A DNA stretch of 64,000 nt from Egibacteraceae bacterium (GCA_030446745.1 JAUJMS010000010.1:48583-112582), one strand, 5' to 3'; counted from the stretch's first letter, positions 49,518 to 57,638 are shown. Numbers and translations: made by a program. The notes: a model not told the origin generated them from the letters alone.

Positions 49518-50353
49518 CAGCGGCGCTCCGGCGCGAAGTCGAGGCCGACGTCGAGCGCCGTGACGGAGGCCGTCAGCGCCCCGACCGCGACGGCGTCGAC
49601 GCCGGTCGCGGCGACCGCGCCAACGGTGTCCAGCGTGAGGCCGCCGGAGGCCTCGACGAACACCGGCTCGCTGACCTCGCGGCAGCGGCTGACGGCCTCA
49701 CGGGTGGCCGGCACGGAGAAGTTGTCGAGCAGCACGCTGCGCGCGCCGGCGGCGAGCGCCGCGTCGAGTTGGTCCAAGTCGTCGACCTCCACCTGGACCT
49801 CGAGGCCACCGGCGCCGGCGAGCGCGGCGGCCGTCGCGGCTGCCACCCCGCCCGCCGCGGCGACGTGGTTGTCCTTGACGAGGACCCCGTCGAACAGGCC
49901 GCGGCGGTGGTTGACGCCGCCGCCGGCGACGACGGCGGCCTTCTGCCACGCCCGCAGGCCGGGCAGGGTCTTGCGGGTGTCGCGCACGACGCAGTCGGTG
50001 CCGGCGACGGCCGCGACGTAGGCCGCCGTCGCGGTCGCGACGCCGCACAGGTGGGTGAGCAGGTTCAGCGCCGTGCGTTCCGCGGTGAGCAGCGACCGGG
50101 CCGGTCCGGCGACGGTGGCCAGGACCGCGCCGGCGCCGATGCGGTCCCCGTCGCGCGTCTCCGGCGTGACGACGACGGCCGGATCCACCGCCGCGCACAC
50201 CGCCGCGACGGCGTCGAGCCCGGCGACCACGCCGCCTTCTCGCGCGACGAAGCGCGCCGTCGCACAGGCGCCGGCCGGCACGGTGGCCGCGCTGGTGACG
50301 TCGCCGCGCGTGCCGAGGTCCTCGGCCAACGCCAGCGCGACGATGTCGGTCAC
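49517..50353 (-). CDS. nadC: nicotinate-nucleotide pyrophosphorylase (carboxylating)
   Basis: I prefer GTG 50353, which overlaps the preceding 18-codon ORF by GTGA and starts at the conserved helix (TDIVALALAEDLGTRGDVTS); ATG 50386 would add 11 basic residues. The 278-residue protein has LLTHLCGVATATAAYV, RDTRKTLPGLRAWQKAAVVA, GGGVNHRRGLFDGVLVKDNH and VEVDDLDQLDAALAAGARSV. NadC makes nicotinate mononucleotide from quinolinate and PRPP. nadA and nadB are not in the window. Confidence 0.94.
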   Translation of the reverse strand: MTDIVALALAEDLGTRGDVTSAATVPAGACATARFVAREGGVVAGLDAVAAVCAAVDPAVVVTPETRDGDRIGAGAVLATVAGPARSLLTAERTALNLLTHLCGVATATAAYVAAVAGTDCVVRDTRKTLPGLRAWQKAAVVAGGGVNHRRGLFDGVLVKDNHVAAAGGVAAATAAALAGAGGLEVQVEVDDLDQLDAALAAGARSVLLDNFSVPATREAVSRCREVSEPVFVEASGGLTLDTVGAVAATGVDAVAVGALTASVTALDVGLDFAPERR

Positions 50354-50406
50354 GCGGCGGGGATCGTCTCGCCGTGCAGCGTGCATTTCATCAGCGTGCG
50401 CAACAC
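50350..50406 (-). pseudogene. 18-codon panD-like N-terminal relic or leader ORF between panC and nadC
   Basis: GTG 50406 follows GAGGAG by 5 bp, a strong RBS. The 18 residues are VLRTLMKCTLHGETIPAA. The first seven match the start of aspartate 1-decarboxylase (MLRTMLK), and the Lys-x-x-(I/L)-His-x-x-Thr pattern agrees with the next ten. PanD normally sits after panC. Here the ORF stops before the Gly-Ser cleavage site and its TGA overlaps the nadC GTG. It may survive because it couples nadC translation to the operon. The match is short, so chance similarity is possible. Confidence 0.5.
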
Positions 50407-50420
50407 GGGCGCTCCTCGTG

Positions 50421-51299
50421 TCAGGCCCGCACGGCGGGCTCCAACCGGGTGTTGTCGATCAGGCGCGTCGTGCCGACGACGGCCGCGACGAGCGCCTGCG
50501 CCGGTCCCGCCCCGACGCCCTCCAGCGGTGCGAGGGTCTCGGGGTCGACGACCTCCGCGTAGTCGACGCGGACGCCCGGCGCGCCGTCGAGTCTACGACG
50601 CAGCCGCCGGCGGGCCGATGTCGCGTCGCCGTCCCATGTGTCGGCGACCTCGCGCAGCGCGCGCGACAGCGCGAGGGCGTCGTGGCGCTGGGCCGCGGTG
50701 AGGTAGGCGTTGCGGCTGGACAGCGCGAGGCCGTCGGCGTCGCGCACGATGGGGCAGCCGACGACCGCCGCCGGCACGTCGAGGTCGGCCGCCATGCACC
50801 GCACGACGGCGAGCTGCTGGAAGTCCTTCTCGCCGAAGTAGACCCGGTCCGGCGCCACGACGTTGAGCAGCTTCGCCACGATCGTCGTGACGCCGTCGAA
50901 GTGCCCGGGGCGGCTGGCACCTTCCAGCGTGGCGGTCAGTCCGGCGACCGACACGGTGGTGCGCCGCTCGGGCGGCGTGAACGTCGCGGCGTCCGGGGCG
51001 AACACCACGTCGGCGAGGCCGTCGAGCAACGCGACGTCGCGGGTGAGATCGCGCGGGTAGCGCGCCAGGTCCTCGTCCGGAGCGAACTGCAGCGGGTTCA
51101 CGAACACGCTGACGACGACGACGCGGCACTCGTCGCGCGCGCGACGCACCAGCGACAGGTGGCCGTCGTGCAAGGCCCCCATGGTCGGAACCAGCCCGAG
51201 GCGGTGCGCGTCGTCGCCGAGGTGCACCACCCCGGTGTGCGGCGCGATTGCGGCGAGCAGCAGCCGCAGGTCGGCGACGGTGTCGGCGACCTGCGTCAC
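50421..51299 (-). CDS. panC: pantothenate synthetase
   Basis: The 292-residue protein starts at GTG 51299, overlapping the upstream stop by 4 bp. The HIGH-like motif is in VPTMGALHDGHLSLVRRARD, followed by FVNPLQFAPDEDLARYPRDL, VVAKLLNVVAPDRVYFGEKD and GLALSSRNAYL (KMSKS-like). It joins pantoate and beta-alanine using ATP. With panD missing, beta-alanine must come from another source such as a glutamate-type decarboxylase or pyrimidine breakdown; that is inference. panB is not in the window. Confidence 0.95.
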   Translation of the reverse strand: MTQVADTVADLRLLLAAIAPHTGVVHLGDDAHRLGLVPTMGALHDGHLSLVRRARDECRVVVVSVFVNPLQFAPDEDLARYPRDLTRDVALLDGLADVVFAPDAATFTPPERRTTVSVAGLTATLEGASRPGHFDGVTTIVAKLLNVVAPDRVYFGEKDFQQLAVVRCMAADLDVPAAVVGCPIVRDADGLALSSRNAYLTAAQRHDALALSRALREVADTWDGDATSARRRLRRRLDGAPGVRVDYAEVVDPETLAPLEGVGAGPAQALVAAVVGTTRLIDNTRLEPAVRA

Positions 51300-52150
51300 G
51301 GCCGCAGCACCGCCGCGACGGCGTCGGCGGACACAGCGTCCAGTCCGGCCCGGCGCGCCTGCACCAGTGCCAGGCGTGCAAGGTCGCGGTAGGCGTCGGC
51401 GGCGTCGGGCACGGCGGCGCGCACCGCCGCGAGGTGCGCGGCGACGGTGGCGGCGTCGCCGCGGCGAACCGGCCCGGTGATCGCCGCGGGGCCGGCGGCG
51501 GCGGCGTTGGCGGCGGCGGCGCGGGCCGGCGGCGGGGGCGGCGCCGTCGGGTCACCCACGCCGGCGGCGTAGAGCAGTTCGCGGGCGATGGCGACGACCG
51601 TCGCCGTGGCGGTGGCGCCGACCGCGAGCGCCGCGGGGTACAGCGCCCGGGCCTCGTCGGCCACGAGCACGGGACGGCCACCGAGGTCGGTGACGAGCGC
51701 GTAGGCCCACGAGCGGTCCGGTGGGTCGGCTGTCACCGCCCACGCGGTGCCGGGCAGCGCCGCGAGACCGGCGTCCGCGTCGGGGAAGGTCTGCGCCGGG
51801 TGGCAGGCCGCGACCGCGGCACCGGCGTCACGAACCGCGGCGAGCACGGCGGTGCCGTGACCTCCGGCGACGTGGACGACGCGGCGACCGGCGCCGACGC
51901 TGCCGCCGGCGGCCACGGCGGCGACCACCCCGGCCAGCGCGTCGTCGGGCACAGCGAGCACGACGAGCTGCGCACGGCGGACCGCCTCGGTGGGGGACAC
52001 GGCGGCCGCGGACGGCACCCGGGCGACGAAGTCGCGCACCCGCTGCGACCGCCGCCCGGCGACCGCCACGACGTGGTAGCCGGCCGCGTCCAGCGCCATC
52101 CCGAGCGCGGTGCCGACGCGGCCCGGCCCGATCACCGCGGTCGCGGTCAC
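51296..52150 (-). CDS. Rossmann-like/DUF2520 dehydrogenase-family protein
   Basis: The 284-residue protein starts at GTG 52150, overlapping folK by 4 bp. The NAD(P) motif is TATAVIGPGRVGTALGMALD, followed by AQLVVLAVPDDALAGVVAAV and HVAGGHGTAVL, with CHPAQTFPDADAGLAALPGT. The C-terminal DUF2520 helical domain carries ALYPAALAVGATATATVVAI and SLDAV-like ends. This gene occupies the spot between folK and panC in many actinomycetes. A role as an alternative ketopantoate reductase is tempting from context but not shown. A Pro-rich insert lies near residue 200. Confidence 0.85.
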   Translation of the reverse strand: MTATAVIGPGRVGTALGMALDAAGYHVVAVAGRRSQRVRDFVARVPSAAAVSPTEAVRRAQLVVLAVPDDALAGVVAAVAAGGSVGAGRRVVHVAGGHGTAVLAAVRDAGAAVAACHPAQTFPDADAGLAALPGTAWAVTADPPDRSWAYALVTDLGGRPVLVADEARALYPAALAVGATATATVVAIARELLYAAGVGDPTAPPPPPARAAAANAAAAGPAAITGPVRRGDAATVAAHLAAVRAAVPDAADAYRDLARLALVQARRAGLDAVSADAVAAVLRP

Positions 52151-52674
52151 CGGCGGGCTCCGAGCGGCGCGGTCACCTGCGAGCCGATCATCGTGACGCC
52201 GGTCACCGGGGCGAGCGCGACCAGCGCCGACGTGAGCGTCTTTCCGCCGGGAAGCCGCTGGCCCGGCGCCACTTCGATCAGTGGGATGAGCGCGAACGCT
52301 CGCTCCGTCAGGCGTGGATGCGGCACCTGGAGGTCGCGCCGGTCGACGACCTCGTCGTCGTAGAGCAACACGTCGACGTCGATCGTGCGCGGCCCCCAGC
52401 GCTCGTCGCGCACCCGCCCTCCGGCACGCTCGACGCGCCGGCACGCGCGCAGCAGCTCTCGCGGTGAGCGGCGCGTCGCGACGCGGACGGCGACGTTGAG
52501 GTACGGACCCTGCTGCGGGCCACCCACCGGCGCGGTCTCGTAGACGCTGGAGACCGCCTCCACGCGTAGCCCGCGCGCGGCGTGGAGCCGGTCGACCGCG
52601 GCCTGGAGATGGTCGAGCCGTTCGCCGACGTTGCTGCCGAGGCCGAGAAACGCCAGCCGCTCGGCATGCCGCAC
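52147..52674 (-). CDS. folK: 2-amino-4-hydroxy-6-hydroxymethyldihydropteridine diphosphokinase
   Basis: I chose GTG 52674, one base after the folB stop. The 175-residue protein has FLGLGSNVGERLDHLQAAVD, YETAPVGGPQQGPYLNVAVR, the catalytic RWGPRTIDVDVLLYDDEVVD and VPHPRLTERAFALIPLIEVA. HPPK transfers pyrophosphate from ATP to the pterin in folate synthesis. The chain folB-folK-Rossmann/DUF2520-panC is tightly overlapped and is certainly one transcript. Confidence 0.95.
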   Translation of the reverse strand: MRHAERLAFLGLGSNVGERLDHLQAAVDRLHAARGLRVEAVSSVYETAPVGGPQQGPYLNVAVRVATRRSPRELLRACRRVERAGGRVRDERWGPRTIDVDVLLYDDEVVDRRDLQVPHPRLTERAFALIPLIEVAPGQRLPGGKTLTSALVALAPVTGVTMIGSQVTAPLGARR

Positions 52675-52675
52675 G

Positions 52676-53038
52676 TCAACGCGCCCGTTCCCGCCGCAGC
52701 GTGACGGCGACCTCGTCGAGCTCGACCGGCAACACGACCTCGGGTTTGGCGACACGAACCTGCACCGCCGTCACACTCGGGTCGGTCAGAGCGAGGTCGG
52801 CGAGGTGACCGGCGAGCGCCTCGATCAGATCGAAGCGGGTCGCTGCGACCGCCTGGGCGACCTGCTGGGCGAGCGTGCCGTAGTCCACCGTGTCGCCGAG
52901 CGCGTCACTGGCCGCCGGCGCCGACAGGTCGCGCTCGAGGGTGACGTCGACGACGAACGTCTGACCGTGGCGGCGCTCCTGCTCGAACACGCCGTGGTGG
53001 CCCCGCACGCGCAGCCCTCGGATCTCGATGCGATCCAT
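52676..53038 (-). CDS. folB: dihydroneopterin aldolase
   Basis: The 120-residue protein starts at ATG 53038. IEIRGLRVRGHHGVFEQERR has the conserved Glu/His region, followed by GQTFVVDVTLERDL, DTVDYGTLAQQVAQAV, FDLIEALAGHLADL and VRVAKPEVVLPVELDEVAV with the catalytic Lys. It cleaves dihydroneopterin to the hydroxymethyl pterin used by FolK. In mycobacteria it directly follows folP; here about 2.8 kb of unrelated genes separates them. Confidence 0.94.
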   Translation of the reverse strand: MDRIEIRGLRVRGHHGVFEQERRHGQTFVVDVTLERDLSAPAASDALGDTVDYGTLAQQVAQAVAATRFDLIEALAGHLADLALTDPSVTAVQVRVAKPEVVLPVELDEVAVTLRRERAR

Positions 53039-53104
53039 GACGGCGGAGGATAGGCGGCGGCAGACCGTCGGTTCACGCGACCGCTCGTCGGGTAGGCGCT
53101 GGCC

Positions 53105-53557
53105 ATGAGCACACCGTCTCCACTCGCCGGCAACATCGGACGGGGCGTCGTCGCGGGCGTCGCGGGGACCGTGGTCATGACGGCGTTTCAGGAGCTCGTC
53201 GAGATGCCGCTGACGCGTCGCGGTGACAGCTACGCGCCCGCGAACCTCGCCGAGCAGGTCCTGCCGGTCGACCCGAGCGGTCCGCGAGAGCGGCGCCGCC
53301 TGAACTGGGCGACCCACATCGCCCTCGGCGCGATGTGGGGAACCGCCTTCGCCGTCGCGGGGCGGGCGGGGCTGCATGGGCAGAAGGCGGTCAACGCCGT
53401 GTTCGCCACCGTCTACACCGGCGACGTGGTGCTCAATACGGCGCTGGGCCTGTACGACCCGAAGAGCTGGTCGAAGAGAGACCTCGTCGTCGACATCGTC
53501 GACAAGTACGTGCAGGCGCAGGCGACGGGCGCGGTGTTCGACCGCACGCGGCCATGA
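53105..53557 (+). CDS. conserved membrane-associated protein of unknown function
   Basis: The 150-residue protein from ATG 53105 has three weakly hydrophobic, Gly/Ala-rich segments (GVVAGVAGTVVMTAFQELVE, THIALGAMWGTAFAVAGRAG, NAVFATVYTGDVVLNTALGL) and a polar C-terminus containing KRDLVVDIVDKYVQAQATG. It is coupled to the following SDR by an ATGA overlap. I do not recognise a characterised family. Divergent from folB by 66 bp. The pair looks like an insertion into the folate operon neighbourhood. Confidence 0.75.
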   Translation: MSTPSPLAGNIGRGVVAGVAGTVVMTAFQELVEMPLTRRGDSYAPANLAEQVLPVDPSGPRERRRLNWATHIALGAMWGTAFAVAGRAGLHGQKAVNAVFATVYTGDVVLNTALGLYDPKSWSKRDLVVDIVDKYVQAQATGAVFDRTRP

Positions 53558-54569
53558 CGGTCGATCTCCAGCCGCTCACGCGGCAGACCGTCGTCATGAC
53601 CGGCGCGACGAGTGGGATCGGTCTGGCGACCGCTCGCCTCGCCGTCGAGCGCGGCGCCAACGTGGTGCTGGCGTCGCGCGACGAACCGGACCTGCGCGAG
53701 GCGACCAAGCGCGTCAGCGCGGTGGGGCCGGGTCGGGCGGTCTACGCCGTGGCCGACGTCGCCGACGCCGAACAGGTGCAGGGCATCGTCAAGGTCGCCG
53801 AGGCGGAGTTCGGTGGGTTCGATACGTGGGTCAACAACGCCGGCGTCTCGATCTTCGGCGACCTCGAGGACGTGCCGGTCGCCGACGCGCGGCGCCTGTT
53901 CGAGACCAACTACTGGGGCGTGGTCAACGGCTCGCTCGCCGCCGTGGCGCACCTGCGCGACCGTGGCGGTGCGCTCATCAACGTCGGCAGCGTGCTCAGT
54001 GACCGGTCGATCCCGCTGCAGGGCCACTACTGCGCGAGCAAGCACGCCGTCAAGGGCTTCACCGACGCATTGCGCATGGAACTGCAGCGCGACGGCGTAC
54101 CGATCTCGGTCACCTTGGTCAAGCCGAGCTCGATCAACACGCCGTATCCGCAGCACGCGGCCAACCACATGGACGTCGAAGCCACGCTCCCACCCCCGGC
54201 CTACGCCCCCGAGGTGGTGGCCAAGGCGATCCTGGCCTGCGCCGAGCGGCCGCAACGCGACGCCTACGTTGGGTCACCGGCCTGATGATGCGGCTGGGCA
54301 CCACCACCCCGCGGCTGACCGACAAGTACATGGAGACGGTCATCTACGGCCAGCAGCGCACGGACGAGCTCCGGCGCCCCGACCGCCGCCCGACGCTCCA
54401 CGAGCCGGCCGGCGGCGACGTGCGCGAAGACGGCGCCTATGCCGGCCACGTTGCTTGCAGCAGCCTCTACAGCGCCCTCGTGCTGCACCGTGAGCGCGCG
54501 TTGACCGCCGCGGCGACGGGGCTCGGCCTGCTGCTGGCGCGACGGCTGGGAGCCGCGCGGTTCCGTTAG
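53554..54569 (+). pseudogene. short-chain dehydrogenase with frameshift before its C-terminal extension
   Basis: ATG 53554 opens a full SDR core: VVMTGATSGIGLATARLAVE, WVNNAGVSIFGDLEDV, the catalytic Ser in NVGSVLSDRS, YCASKHAVKGF, and PSSINTPYPQHA. It reaches TGA at 54283 just after DAYVGSPA. In the adjoining frame the sequence continues MMRLGTTTPRLTDKYMETVI, YGQQRTDELRRP and GAYAGHVACSSLYSAL with a last hydrophobic segment. That is the normal C-terminal extension of this SDR subgroup. One missing base explains the split. The catalytic core would still be made. The TGATGATG junction could permit re-initiation. Confidence 0.75.
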
Positions 54570-54946
54570 GCGATCGGCGCCCCGGGCGCCACGCCGTCGG
54601 GCAGCTCGAGCAGCCGCACGGTGCCGTCGGGGTCGAGCGCCCCTAGGACGAGGAACTCGCTGACGAACCCCGCGATGCGCTTGCGGCCGAGGTTGAGCGC
54701 CCCCACGACGGTGCGTCCGAGCAGCTGTTCGCGCGAGTAGTTGGTCACCTGGGCGCTGGTTTGCAGCGTGCCGACCACCGGCCCGAAGTCGACGGTGAGC
54801 TTCCACGCGGGCTTGCGGGCCTCGGGGAACGGCTCGACGGCGGTCACGACGCCGGCGCGCAGGTCGAGGGCGAAGAAGCCGGAGGCGCCGACGTCCGGCT
54901 TGCGCTCGAGCCGCTCCGGCGCGTACGGCAACCCGTGGTCGGTCAT
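54566..54946 (-). CDS. CsaA-like tRNA-binding-domain protein
   Basis: The 126-residue protein starts at ATG 54946. FFALDLRAGVVTAVEPFPEA, RKPAWKLTVDFGPVVGTLQT, SAQVTNYSREQLLGRTVVGA, LNLGRKRIAGFVSEFLVLGA and the ending match the OB-fold tRNA-binding domain of CsaA. In Bacillus CsaA is a secretion-related chaperone; in general the fold binds tRNA in trans. It converges with the SDR end (4-bp overlap). The VNLG-like loop (LNLGRKRIAG) is conserved. Confidence 0.88.
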   Translation of the reverse strand: MTDHGLPYAPERLERKPDVGASGFFALDLRAGVVTAVEPFPEARKPAWKLTVDFGPVVGTLQTSAQVTNYSREQLLGRTVVGALNLGRKRIAGFVSEFLVLGALDPDGTVRLLELPDGVAPGAPIA

Positions 54947-55009
54947 CGGGTCACTCCCTGCCTTCCGTGGCGTCCCCCAGCGTGATGGCGTGAACGCTAT
55001 CGTACCCGC

Positions 55010-55339
55010 GTGGAGCCGAAGCTGTTGCTGTTCCTCGCCCGGCGGGGCGCTGGGCTGAGCCAGCGCGCGCTCGCCGAACGGGCCGGCGTCCCGCAGTCGA
55101 CCGTGGCGAGGATCGAGCGTGGCCGGATCGACCCGCGCGCGAGCACGTTGAACGCGCTGCTGCGCGCGTGCGGGCTGGAGCTGACGGTGCAGCGTCTCAG
55201 CGTCGACGCCAACGGCATCGACCGCACGCTGATCCGGTCGCAGTTCGACAGGACGCCCACCGAACGCGTCCAAAGCATGGTGGTGGCGGCCGAGCTGGCG
55301 CACCGCGTCGCCGAGGCGCGGACCGCCCGAGCGGGATGA
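55010..55339 (+). CDS. XRE-type HTH regulator, likely antitoxin-like partner of the NTase
   Basis: The 109-residue protein starts at GTG 55010. Residues about 16-38 are a classical HTH (LSQRALAERAGVPQSTVARI, then ERG), followed by RASTLNALLRACGLELTV. The C-terminal half (LIRSQFDRTPTERVQSMVVA) is a short helical region. Its stop overlaps the downstream nucleotidyltransferase start (ATGA). HTH-plus-NTase pairs often form toxin-antitoxin modules in which the HTH protein represses the operon. No operator palindrome is evident to me in the ~60 bp before it. Confidence 0.85.
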   Translation: MEPKLLLFLARRGAGLSQRALAERAGVPQSTVARIERGRIDPRASTLNALLRACGLELTVQRLSVDANGIDRTLIRSQFDRTPTERVQSMVVAAELAHRVAEARTARAG

Positions 55340-55824
55340 CCTTCGACCCGCTGGCCGCCGTGGCGGCATTGGCGCGCCATGAGGTGCGCTACGTCCTTAT
55401 CGGCGGTCTCGCTGCGGTCAGCCAAGGCTCCCCGATCGTCACCACCGACCTTGACGTCTGCTGCGACCGCCGGCGCGACAACCTCGAGCGGCTCGCCGCG
55501 GCGCTCGCCGAGCTGCACGCCCGGCTGCGCGGCGCCCCGGACGGCCTGCCGTTCCGCCTCGACGCCGACACGCTGGCCGCCGGCGACTGCTTCACGTTCG
55601 CCACCGACGCCGGACCGCTCGACGTGCTCGGCACGCCGTCGGGGGCGCGCGGATACGACGACCTGCGGTCGCGCGCCGTCACGGTCGACCTCGGCGGCTT
55701 CTCGGTGCTCGCCGCGGCGGTCGACGACCTCATCGCGATGAAGCAGGCGTCGGTCCGGTCCAAGGACGCGACGCACCTGATGCACCTCGAGGCGCTGCGC
55801 GACGAGCTGAACGCCCGCGGCTGA
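55336..55824 (+). CDS. nucleotidyltransferase-fold protein (AbiEii/MNT-like toxin candidate)
   Basis: The 162-residue protein starts at ATG 55336. VRYVLIGGLAAVSQGSPIVT followed by TDLDVCCDR gives the GG-x-n-D-x-D pattern of polymerase-beta-type nucleotidyltransferases. FRLDADTLAAGDCFTFATDA and GPLDVLGTPSG hold the third Asp candidate. The C-terminal helix (DLIAMKQASVRSKDATHLMH) contains the Lys/Arg typical of AbiEii-like proteins. It may nucleotidylate RNA or protein. Coupled to an HTH gene, it fits a type II or IV toxin-antitoxin module. Confidence 0.78.
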   Translation: MTFDPLAAVAALARHEVRYVLIGGLAAVSQGSPIVTTDLDVCCDRRRDNLERLAAALAELHARLRGAPDGLPFRLDADTLAAGDCFTFATDAGPLDVLGTPSGARGYDDLRSRAVTVDLGGFSVLAAAVDDLIAMKQASVRSKDATHLMHLEALRDELNARG

Positions 55825-55827
55825 GCG

Positions 55828-56958
55828 TCACGTCGGGGAGCCGGTCGCGACGGCGTGGGCCACGCGCACGGTGCGCACCGTCTCCGCGACGTCGTGGACG
55901 CGCAGCAGCGCGGCCCCCGCACCCACGGCGGCGGCGGCGCAGGCGAGGCTGCCCTCCAGCCGTTCGCCGGCGTCGGCGCCGCCGAGCAGCGCGCCGAGGA
56001 AGCGCTTGCGCGAGGCACCGACCGCGACGGGGCGGCCGAAGCCGCGCAGCTGACGAAGGTCGCGTAGGAGCACGAGGTTGTGGGCAGCCGTCTTCGCGAA
56101 CCCGAGCCCCGGATCGACCACGACACGGTCGACGGCGATGCCGGCGGCGGCACAGCGTTGCAGCCCGTGCGCGAGGAACTCGTAGACCTCGGCGACGACG
56201 TCGTCGTAGTGGGCAAGCTCGGCCATCGTGGCCGGAGTGCCGCGGGTGTGCATCAGCAGGTAGCCGGCCCCCGCGTCGGCCACGACGGCGAGCAGGTCGT
56301 CGTCGGCGCCGCCGGACACGTCGTTGACCAGCACCGCGCCTACGTCGAGCGCCGCGGCCGCGACGGCCGGTTTGGTGGTGTCGACGCTGACCATCATCCC
56401 GCTGTCCGCCAGTGCCGCGACGACCGGAACCACGCGGCGCAGTTCCTCGTCGACCGCAACGGGCTCGGCGCCGGGACGGGTGGACTCGCCGCCGACGTCG
56501 AGCACGTCGGCGCCCTCGGCAACCAGTCGCCTGCCGTGCGCGACGGCGGCGTCCGGGTGGTCGCGGGGGTACAGCGCCCCGCCGTCGGAGAACGAGTCCG
56601 GCGTGACGTTGACGATCCCCATGACCAACGGTCGCGCGTCGGTTGGCAGCATCCCCTGGGAAAGCTCCACCGCCGGCGGCGGCGCCGACCACGCCGCGAT
56701 CGCGGCGCGCGCGGTGGCCGCGACGGAGGTGGCGGCCTCGCGGCCGAAGGCCCGGCCCACCGCCCGCTCCAGGTCCGCGACGGTCGTCGTCGCGCGCAGC
56801 CGCTGCCCGACCCGCTCGACGGCCGCGCCGGACGCGGCCCACACCGACCGCAGCCGCTCCGGGTCGCTCGCGCCGGCGACCACCAGCCGCACCGGGGCGC
56901 CGGGGCCAAGGCCGGCGTCCTCGACGCGGACGACGACCGCGGCCGGGGCGCCGTCCAC
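55828..56958 (-). CDS. folP: dihydropteroate synthase with N-terminal extension
   Basis: The 376-residue protein starts at GTG 56958, 5 bp after folE. Residues ~110-376 are a complete DHPS: LVMGIVNVTPDSFSDGG, DVGGESTRPGAEPV, VLVNDVSGGADDD, MHTRGTPATM, VVDPGLGFAKTAAHNLVLLR, VAVGASRKRFLGALL and RVHDV. Residues 1-105 form an extra region (RLVVAGASDPERLRSVWAAS, LRATTTVADLERAVGRAFGR) not present in ordinary DHPS. DHPS joins p-aminobenzoate to the pterin. The extension looks like a small alpha/beta domain and its role is unknown. Confidence 0.92.
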   Translation of the reverse strand: MDGAPAAVVVRVEDAGLGPGAPVRLVVAGASDPERLRSVWAASGAAVERVGQRLRATTTVADLERAVGRAFGREAATSVAATARAAIAAWSAPPPAVELSQGMLPTDARPLVMGIVNVTPDSFSDGGALYPRDHPDAAVAHGRRLVAEGADVLDVGGESTRPGAEPVAVDEELRRVVPVVAALADSGMMVSVDTTKPAVAAAALDVGAVLVNDVSGGADDDLLAVVADAGAGYLLMHTRGTPATMAELAHYDDVVAEVYEFLAHGLQRCAAAGIAVDRVVVDPGLGFAKTAAHNLVLLRDLRQLRGFGRPVAVGASRKRFLGALLGGADAGERLEGSLACAAAAVGAGAALLRVHDVAETVRTVRVAHAVATGSPT

Positions 56959-56963
56959 GCTGC

Positions 56964-57638
56964 TCAGGCGATCGGTCGGCGGGCACCGAACGCCAGCGCC
57001 ATCGCCTCGGCGCGCGTCCGGGGATCGTCGCGCATGAGGCCGCGCACGGCGCTGGTGACGGTGACCGCGCCCGGCTTGCGGATGCCGCGCATGGTCATGC
57101 AGTAGTGCTCGGCCTCGATGACGACGAGGACGCCGCGCGGCGACAGCGCCTTCTCCAGGGTGTCGGCGATCGTCGTGGTGATGCGCTCCTGCAGGTTCGG
57201 GCGTTTCGCGACGAGGTCGACGAGCCGCGCGAGCTTGCTCAGCCCCGTGACCTGACCGGCGGTGTTCGGCAGGTAGCCGACGTGGGCATGCCCGACGAAC
57301 GGGATGAGGTGGTGCTCGCACATCGAGCTGAACGGGATGTCGCGGATGAGCACCAGCTCGTCGTGGCCCTCTTCGAACACGACGTCGAGCACGTCCGCCG
57401 GCTCGATGAGCAGCCCGGCGAAGATTTCGTCGAACATGCGCGCGACGCGCTGTGGCGTGTCGCGGGTCCCCGGAGCCTCGGCGTCGATACCCAGACCCTC
57501 GAACAGCAGACGCACCCCGGCGGTCAGCTTGGCGTGGTCGAAGCCACGGGTGGGCACTGCACCGGTGGTGACGCGGATGCGCTCGTCCGACGTGGCGGCG
57601 GGGGCGCGGGCGGGCGCAATGTCGGCGGACTCGGTCAT
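56964..57638 (-). CDS. folE: GTP cyclohydrolase I
   Basis: The 224-residue protein starts at ATG 57638. The zinc site is visible as Cys-His in SSMCEHHLIPFVGHAHVGYL and Cys in EAEHYCMTMRGIRKPG. VTGLSKLARLVDLVAKRPNL and QERITTTIADTLEKAL complete the fold. It converts GTP to dihydroneopterin triphosphate, the first folate step. The N-terminal ~45 residues are a disordered Ala/Arg-rich extension. It lies between ftsH and folP as in mycobacteria. Confidence 0.95.
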   Translation of the reverse strand: MTESADIAPARAPAATSDERIRVTTGAVPTRGFDHAKLTAGVRLLFEGLGIDAEAPGTRDTPQRVARMFDEIFAGLLIEPADVLDVVFEEGHDELVLIRDIPFSSMCEHHLIPFVGHAHVGYLPNTAGQVTGLSKLARLVDLVAKRPNLQERITTTIADTLEKALSPRGVLVVIEAEHYCMTMRGIRKPGAVTVTSAVRGLMRDDPRTRAEAMALAFGARRPIA

